Source of the DNA: Thermoplasmata archaeon
Lineage (GTDB): Archaea > Thermoplasmatota > Thermoplasmata > Methanomassiliicoccales > Methanomethylophilaceae
NCBI GenBank assembly: GCA_015063245.1
Contig: SUSV01000001.1
Location: forward strand, 292,546 to 356,545
Direction: 5' to 3'
DNA length: 64,000 bases
The notes below the pieces were generated by a model. It had not been told where the DNA came from. It saw only the letters and a program-made list of their open reading frames with translations, and searched no databases. Positions 60,364-64,000 of the stretch are shown piece after piece; position 1 is the first letter of the stretch; every line of letters starts with the position of its first letter. The translations under genes and the position numbers were made by a program.

Positions 60364-62369
60364 GGATTTACCTCGAATTGTTTGGGCTTTCCGGCAGCCC
60401 TAATGGTCATGTGAACTTCTATCAGTGGGTTGTCGTCACCGAAGTCCTTGCAGTTTCCGTACTTGAACGTCTTGCGTTCGACATCAACGTCGATGGAGAC
60501 ATCCTCGGCTCCGCTGCGGTCGATGGCCTCGAGGACATACTTGCGTCCCATCTCCTCAGCGTATTTCATCGCCTCATCGAGATTCTCGTGTACGGAGTTG
60601 CCCATCTTGGAGAAGACCTCAACCTTGCTCTCTGTTATACCGATTGTCGCAGGCTTGATCAGGATGTCCAGCACCTCGGAGATACTGGAGGTGATCGCAC
60701 CTATGGCGTTTCCGACGCTGGAGTGCTCGTGGATGATGACCTCGGTGTTCAGCGCCTCCCCGACCCACCTGATGTAGACTCCGCAGGGGGCTCCGATACC
60801 GATAATCGGCTGGTTGAGCTTTATCGAGCAGCTGTAGTCCTTGGAATCCTCGTGGAAGAAGGCTTTCCAGAGCATGCTCCGGCTCGTATCCGATATGGTT
60901 GTGGCCTCTTCCTCGTGGAAGACGACCTTCATCAGCTCCATGCACAGCTTGTACTTGATCTTCTTCTTCGCCTCAGTGATGAGCTTCTCGCTGTCCCAGC
61001 CCAGGTGGTCCGCCAGGTACTTCACGGCGGTCTTCGAGGCTTCGGCATTGAATTCGGTATAGCTGCCCTCGGCATGCAGGATGTCCGTAGGTGTGACCCC
61101 GATACGCTGTATGTATCCGAGGGATTCCATCTTATGGATATTGAAGCTGAGAGGATGCAGGCCGAGCTTCTCTCCGGCCTGAACGAGGCTGTACGGGTGC
61201 TCCCTGAGCAGCTCGAGCAGGGCGAGGTCGGAAGAGGTGATGATGCTCTTGTCCTCAGGTATGTTAAGCGTCCTGAACATCTCCGAATCGAGGACGATAT
61301 TGTCCTCTCCCAACGCAGCGGGCGTCGGACGGCTCTTCTCGCTCGAGAGGTTCTTGTAGTATTCCGCTACGCAATCCCATTCAGATGCCGCAAGACAGAC
61401 AGGCATCACCCTGAGTGATGACAGTACGAGGCAGGGTCCGTTGACTAGGAAACGGCTGTCTCCCCCTATACCCGATGTCTCTATATCCGCCGCCAGGACC
61501 CTGGTGCGCTTTCCGCCGATCACAGCTCCCTCTGGATCGAGACGCGGCCTTCCGTTGCGGAGGATACCGATATCGGTCGTGGTCCCTCCCATATCCATGA
61601 CGATAGCGTCCTTGCGTCCGGTCAGCATCATCGCACCGATAAGACTCGCCGCAGGTCCGGAGATGATGGTCTCCACCGGGCGTTCCCTGGCGATGTCCTC
61701 TCCCATCATCGAACCGTCACCGCGGACGATCATCAGCGGAGCACGGATCGATAGTTCCGTCATGACCTTCTTCACTGATTTGATGAGGTCGTCGATGATA
61801 GGGATGAGACGAGCGTTCATGATGGACGTTGAGGTCCTCTCGTTGAATCCGAGTCCCGATGAGAGCTCATGTCCGCACACGATCGGCACGTTGAGGATCG
61901 ATTTGGCGATCTCCTTGATCCGGTTCTCATGGTCGGGGTTACGCACCGATAGGAATCCGTTGATCGAAAGACCGTCGACCTTCCCCTTGATGCTCTCGAG
62001 GAATTTTCTGGCCGCCTCCTCATCCAGCGGGTTCGCCTCATTCCCGTGGAGGTCATGGCCTCCTGCGATCTCAACAGAATAGTCTGATTTGACGGAGTTG
62101 TCATAATCGATTCCAATGCAGATGAGACCTACCCTGCACCCTTTTCCTTCTACGACCGAGTTGGTCGCCAGTGTGGATGAAAGCGATACAACGCCTATGT
62201 CGGGGATGTATTCTTTGGGGACTTTCATCATTACATTCCGAAGACCTATGCTGAGGTCTTCTCTAGTTGTGTGTGACTTGGTACAGAAGAGCACTTCGTT
62301 GTTAGCGAGATCGATGATAACGGCATCGGTATAGGTTCCTCCCGTATCCAATCCGAGTCCTAAGGTCAT
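60360..62369 (-). CDS. Hydantoinase/oxoprolinase (HyuA)-family ATPase
   Basis: The 669-residue protein has the ASKHA-type ATP sites of the HyuA family, GLGLDTGGTYTDAVIID at the start and IVMDMGGTTTDIGIL at about residue 270. Around residues 385-450 it carries an inserted winged-helix-like segment (LALLELLREHPYSLVQAGEK). The C-terminus has mixed strands. No HyuB partner is present, so it is not a classical hydantoinase. In methanogens the combination with DUF1638 suggests a corrinoid-linked ATPase role, possibly analogous to RamA; that is inference. I chose ATG 62369, since the longer frame upstream covers the likely promoter. Confidence 0.82.
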   Translation of the reverse strand: MTLGLGLDTGGTYTDAVIIDLANNEVLFCTKSHTTREDLSIGLRNVMMKVPKEYIPDIGVVSLSSTLATNSVVEGKGCRVGLICIGIDYDNSVKSDYSVEIAGGHDLHGNEANPLDEEAARKFLESIKGKVDGLSINGFLSVRNPDHENRIKEIAKSILNVPIVCGHELSSGLGFNERTSTSIMNARLIPIIDDLIKSVKKVMTELSIRAPLMIVRGDGSMMGEDIARERPVETIISGPAASLIGAMMLTGRKDAIVMDMGGTTTDIGILRNGRPRLDPEGAVIGGKRTRVLAADIETSGIGGDSRFLVNGPCLVLSSLRVMPVCLAASEWDCVAEYYKNLSSEKSRPTPAALGEDNIVLDSEMFRTLNIPEDKSIITSSDLALLELLREHPYSLVQAGEKLGLHPLSFNIHKMESLGYIQRIGVTPTDILHAEGSYTEFNAEASKTAVKYLADHLGWDSEKLITEAKKKIKYKLCMELMKVVFHEEEATTISDTSRSMLWKAFFHEDSKDYSCSIKLNQPIIGIGAPCGVYIRWVGEALNTEVIIHEHSSVGNAIGAITSSISEVLDILIKPATIGITESKVEVFSKMGNSVHENLDEAMKYAEEMGRKYVLEAIDRSGAEDVSIDVDVERKTFKYGNCKDFGDDNPLIEVHMTIRAAGKPKQFEVNP

Positions 62370-62597
62370 GTTAATAAAAAGTGCATCCAACATTAAAAAA
62401 TCTTTTCGGAAATTGATAATTAAAATCGTACTAATTTTTGAGGATTACTCAATAAAATTTTTTGTCTGGCTATGTTGAAAAATCATCTAAATGAAATTAT
62501 TAAATAATGGACAAAAAAGGATAATAACTTTAACAATTAATAACAGAGGGTGGCCATAAGACAATGGGATTGAAACGTCTTGCAGCCACCTTTCGGA
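62370..62597. promoter_or_regulatory. AT-rich promoter region of the HyuA-like operon
   Basis: This gap holds the 15-base sequence tatgttgaaaaatca (62471-62485), shared with the CobW-like promoter at 51550. It also holds a single stretch near 62549-62576 ending gggattgaaac that recalls a CRISPR-type repeat but occurs only once. No gene is seen. Confidence 0.5.
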
Positions 62598-62823
62598 TCA
62601 ATGGAGGGAAAGGCCCAACGCGCGGGCGTCCTCCAGGGACCTGCTGCCCGCGATATCCCTGATGTCCTTGGCTCTGCCGACGAAGACCCTCCCGATGTCC
62701 TCGAGACCGAAGAACCTCAGGACGGAATCATATTGTGCCCATTCCGAACACCTTGGAGGACATCATAAAGTCCATCGCTCTTGTTCCATTGCACAGCATT
62801 CAGATGAATATGTCTTCCCTTGC
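62598..62823 (-). pseudogene. Decayed flavodoxin-like NADPH:FMN reductase fragment
   Basis: On the minus strand one frame reads NGTRAMDFMMSSKVFGMGT. After a frame change it continues as EWAQYDSVLRFFGLEDIG, then VFVGRAKDIRD and LEDARALGLSLH before TGA. Together these match the C-terminal part of a flavodoxin-fold reductase, broken by a frameshift at about 62715 and by stop codons. The N-terminal half is missing. It is a remnant, not a functional gene. Confidence 0.7.
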
Positions 62824-62894
62824 AACCGATAAACCGTCGATTATCCGACTTTCACCCGATATGGTTTTCAATTCGCAGTCCATGAAAGGTTCAC

Positions 62895-63476
62895 ATGTAC
62901 GATGACATCAGGAAGGTGCTGGATGCAGGGGAATGGATCCGGCCCGACAACAGGCAGGAATTCGACATACTTCTGCGCGAATGCTATCTGAAGATACAGA
63001 AGTACAACACCTCCATCGTACCTCCCGATAAGATAAAGGATGCGATAGAGGACATCACAGGGCAGGAGCAGGATGAGGGCACAGCTATCATATTCCCGTT
63101 CAGATGCGACCTCGGTTTCAACATCCACCTGGGGAAGGACGTCCTGATCAACTACAACTGCACTTTCATCGACACTGCTAGCATAATCATAGGGGACCAT
63201 ACCAAGATCGGACCGGACTGCCATTTGGTGACAGCGGTCCATCCCAAGGGTCCTGTCGAGAGGAGAACCCATATCGTGAGGGGGGAACCCATCAAGGTCG
63301 GAGACGACTGTTGGCTCGGCGCCAATGTTACCGTTCTTCCCGGCGTCACGATCGGCGACAGGTGCATAATCGGTGCCGGATCGGTTGTGACGAAGGATGT
63401 GCCCGACGATTCCATCTATGTGGGGAATCCGGCACATCCTATTGATGAGCCCCATGTGCCTTGTCAGAACGCTTGA
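62895..63476 (+). CDS. Sugar O-acetyltransferase (maltose acetyltransferase type)
   Basis: The 193-residue protein has the Maa-type N-terminal helices and left-handed beta-helix repeats (IHLGKDVLINYNC, IIIGDHTKIGPDC), the catalytic-type His in VTAVHP, and the family ending IGAGSVVTKDVPDDSIYVGNPA. It transfers acetyl from acetyl-CoA to a sugar or similar acceptor. It has a weak ribosome site and no operon partners. The substrate is unknown. Confidence 0.92.
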   Translation: MYDDIRKVLDAGEWIRPDNRQEFDILLRECYLKIQKYNTSIVPPDKIKDAIEDITGQEQDEGTAIIFPFRCDLGFNIHLGKDVLINYNCTFIDTASIIIGDHTKIGPDCHLVTAVHPKGPVERRTHIVRGEPIKVGDDCWLGANVTVLPGVTIGDRCIIGAGSVVTKDVPDDSIYVGNPAHPIDEPHVPCQNA

Positions 63477-63582
63477 GGGTTTACTGAAGGTTGCATGTAG
63501 CCAATGCAGCTCCTCGATGCGCATCATGCAAGATGTCTCATCGACCCTGTAAGATTAGCACATCAGAAGATCAGCTCAAAAT

Positions 63583-63662
63583 CGTGTTTTTGCAGATTTT
63601 TCCAAGAAAACATCCGTGTTTTTGCAGATTTTTCCGAGAAAACCTCCGTGTTTTTGCAGATT
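63583..63662 (+). repeat. 2.5 copies of a 32-bp direct repeat
   Basis: The units begin at 63583, 63615 and 63647 with the shared start cgtgtttttgcagattttt. Copies 1 and 2 differ at two positions and copy 3 is cut to 16 bases. The 32-bp period is about three DNA turns. The array ends 28 bases before the ATPase ATG and abuts its TATA element. Confidence 0.85.
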
Positions 63663-63690
63663 ATTTATATCTGGAAATACACGAACTATC

Positions 63691-63960
63691 ATGCTACAGC
63701 GCAAGGTCCTCAAAAGTCTAATCGAGTGGAAAAAGCGCAACCACAAATGCTTGGTCGTGAAGGGACAGCGTCAGGTAGGTAAGACGTTCATTCTGGAGTA
63801 TTTTGGAAGTACCGAGTACTCCAATTATGTCAAATTGGACATGTTCAAAGAACCTTTGGCGCGGAAAATATTCAAGGAGAATCAAGAGATCGATTCCATC
63901 ATCGATGCCATATCGCTGTATAAACCTGACTTTGACAGTTGGATGTGTTCAAGATGGTAG
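63691..63960 (+). pseudogene. Truncated AAA ATPase (DUF4143-type family), N-terminal part
   Basis: From ATG 63691 the frame reads MLQRKVLKSLIEWKKRNHKC with Walker A KGQRQVGKT and the family-typical YVKLDMFKEP and ISLYKPDFD, then ends at TAG 63958 (codon 90). Two codons later comes TGA. Full family members have about 400 residues with a LFLDEIQ Walker B soon after this point, so the gene is truncated here. If the TAG were read as Pyl, only one extra residue would follow. TATA-like attatttatat lies at leaderless distance. It is probably a degraded copy, though the right edge limits the view. Confidence 0.6.
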
Positions 63961-64000
63961 GTCTGAACCAAATCTAATGTCAAAGTTCTGGCGCCCACCG

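Noticed and set aside
62549..62576. CRISPR-repeat-like stretch ending gggattgaaac
   Set aside because: Only one copy is present, with no spacers and no cas genes nearby. Resemblance of the end alone is weak evidence.
63958..63960. Amber at the end of the truncated ATPase as a Pyl site
   Set aside because: TGA follows two codons later and the family sequence does not resume, so readthrough would not restore the protein.

Overview
The window comes from a methylotrophic methanogenic archaeon of the order Methanomassiliicoccales, most likely a gut or rumen type close to Methanomethylophilaceae (an inference from recalled sequences, not a search). Evidence: a complete pyrrolysine (Pyl) cassette with tRNA-Pyl(CUA), a PylS that is only the catalytic domain, and PylB, PylC and PylD. 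Upstream lies a monomethylamine methyltransferase gene with an in-frame amber codon. There are also RamA, corrinoid methyl-transfer genes and archaeal markers (EgsA, archaeal DnaG, MptD, bifunctional FBP aldolase/phosphatase, Trm1). Every intact gene I checked ends in TGA or TAA. TAG occurs only inside reading frames, or at the end of one truncated ORF at the right edge.

Layout. 1-3.6 kb: end of a winged-helix protein, a small 2[4Fe-4S] ferredoxin, an amber-containing coiled-coil gene and ramA. 3.6-7.3 kb: a candidate structured RNA divergent from ramA, a double-HTH regulator and mtmB. 7.5-14.4 kb: pylT-pylS-pylB-pylC-pylD, a pair of SMR transporters and a TerB_N/TerB_C-type gene that also contains an in-frame amber. 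14.5-20.8 kb: hisG-hisC-hisH-hisA, an HTH regulator, nadM-pncC, a ThiF-like E1 gene and purC. 20.8-31 kb: UPF0179, egsA, a flavoprotein, desulfoferrodoxin, purA, trm1, THEP1, mptD, citrate synthase, a SocA/Panacea protein and a ThiS-like carrier. 31-33.7 kb: a truncated and a full cobyric acid synthase. 33.8-37.1 kb: a YhaO/Mre11-like nuclease with a YhaN-like ATPase that carries a transmembrane hairpin. 37.4-40.7 kb: dnaG and a LonB-like AAA+ protein without a protease domain. 40.8-45.6 kb: two exported cell-surface proteins and a GNAT. 45.6-49.8 kb: tpiA, fbp and a degenerate sensor. 50.2-53.9 kb: a metallochaperone-like GTPase, a His-rich protein, a zinc-ribbon protein and a corrinoid protein/CoM-methyltransferase pair behind a strong inverted repeat. 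54.2-59.3 kb: gpmA, aspS, an Hjc-like resolvase, MATE and small proteins. 59.4-62.4 kb: a DUF6951-like/DUF1638/HyuA-like operon. 62.5-64 kb: a decayed flavin reductase, a sugar O-acetyltransferase and a truncated ATPase behind 32-bp tandem repeats.

How it fits together. Methylamine is demethylated by Pyl-containing MtmB onto a corrinoid protein. RamA, perhaps fed by the small ferredoxin, reactivates oxidised corrinoid. A Zn methyltransferase of the MtaA/MtbA/MtsA type passes methyl groups to coenzyme M. CbiP supplies part of the corrinoid pathway. The most interesting signals are two amber codons in genes that are not methylamine methyltransferases, one of them inside a TerB_N-type motif that aligns without gaps to a second, amber-free copy in the same protein. 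Next come a 15-base promoter motif shared by two DNA-repair-type genes, a 12-bp inverted repeat straddling the TATA element of the corrinoid operon, and a candidate structured RNA divergent from ramA.
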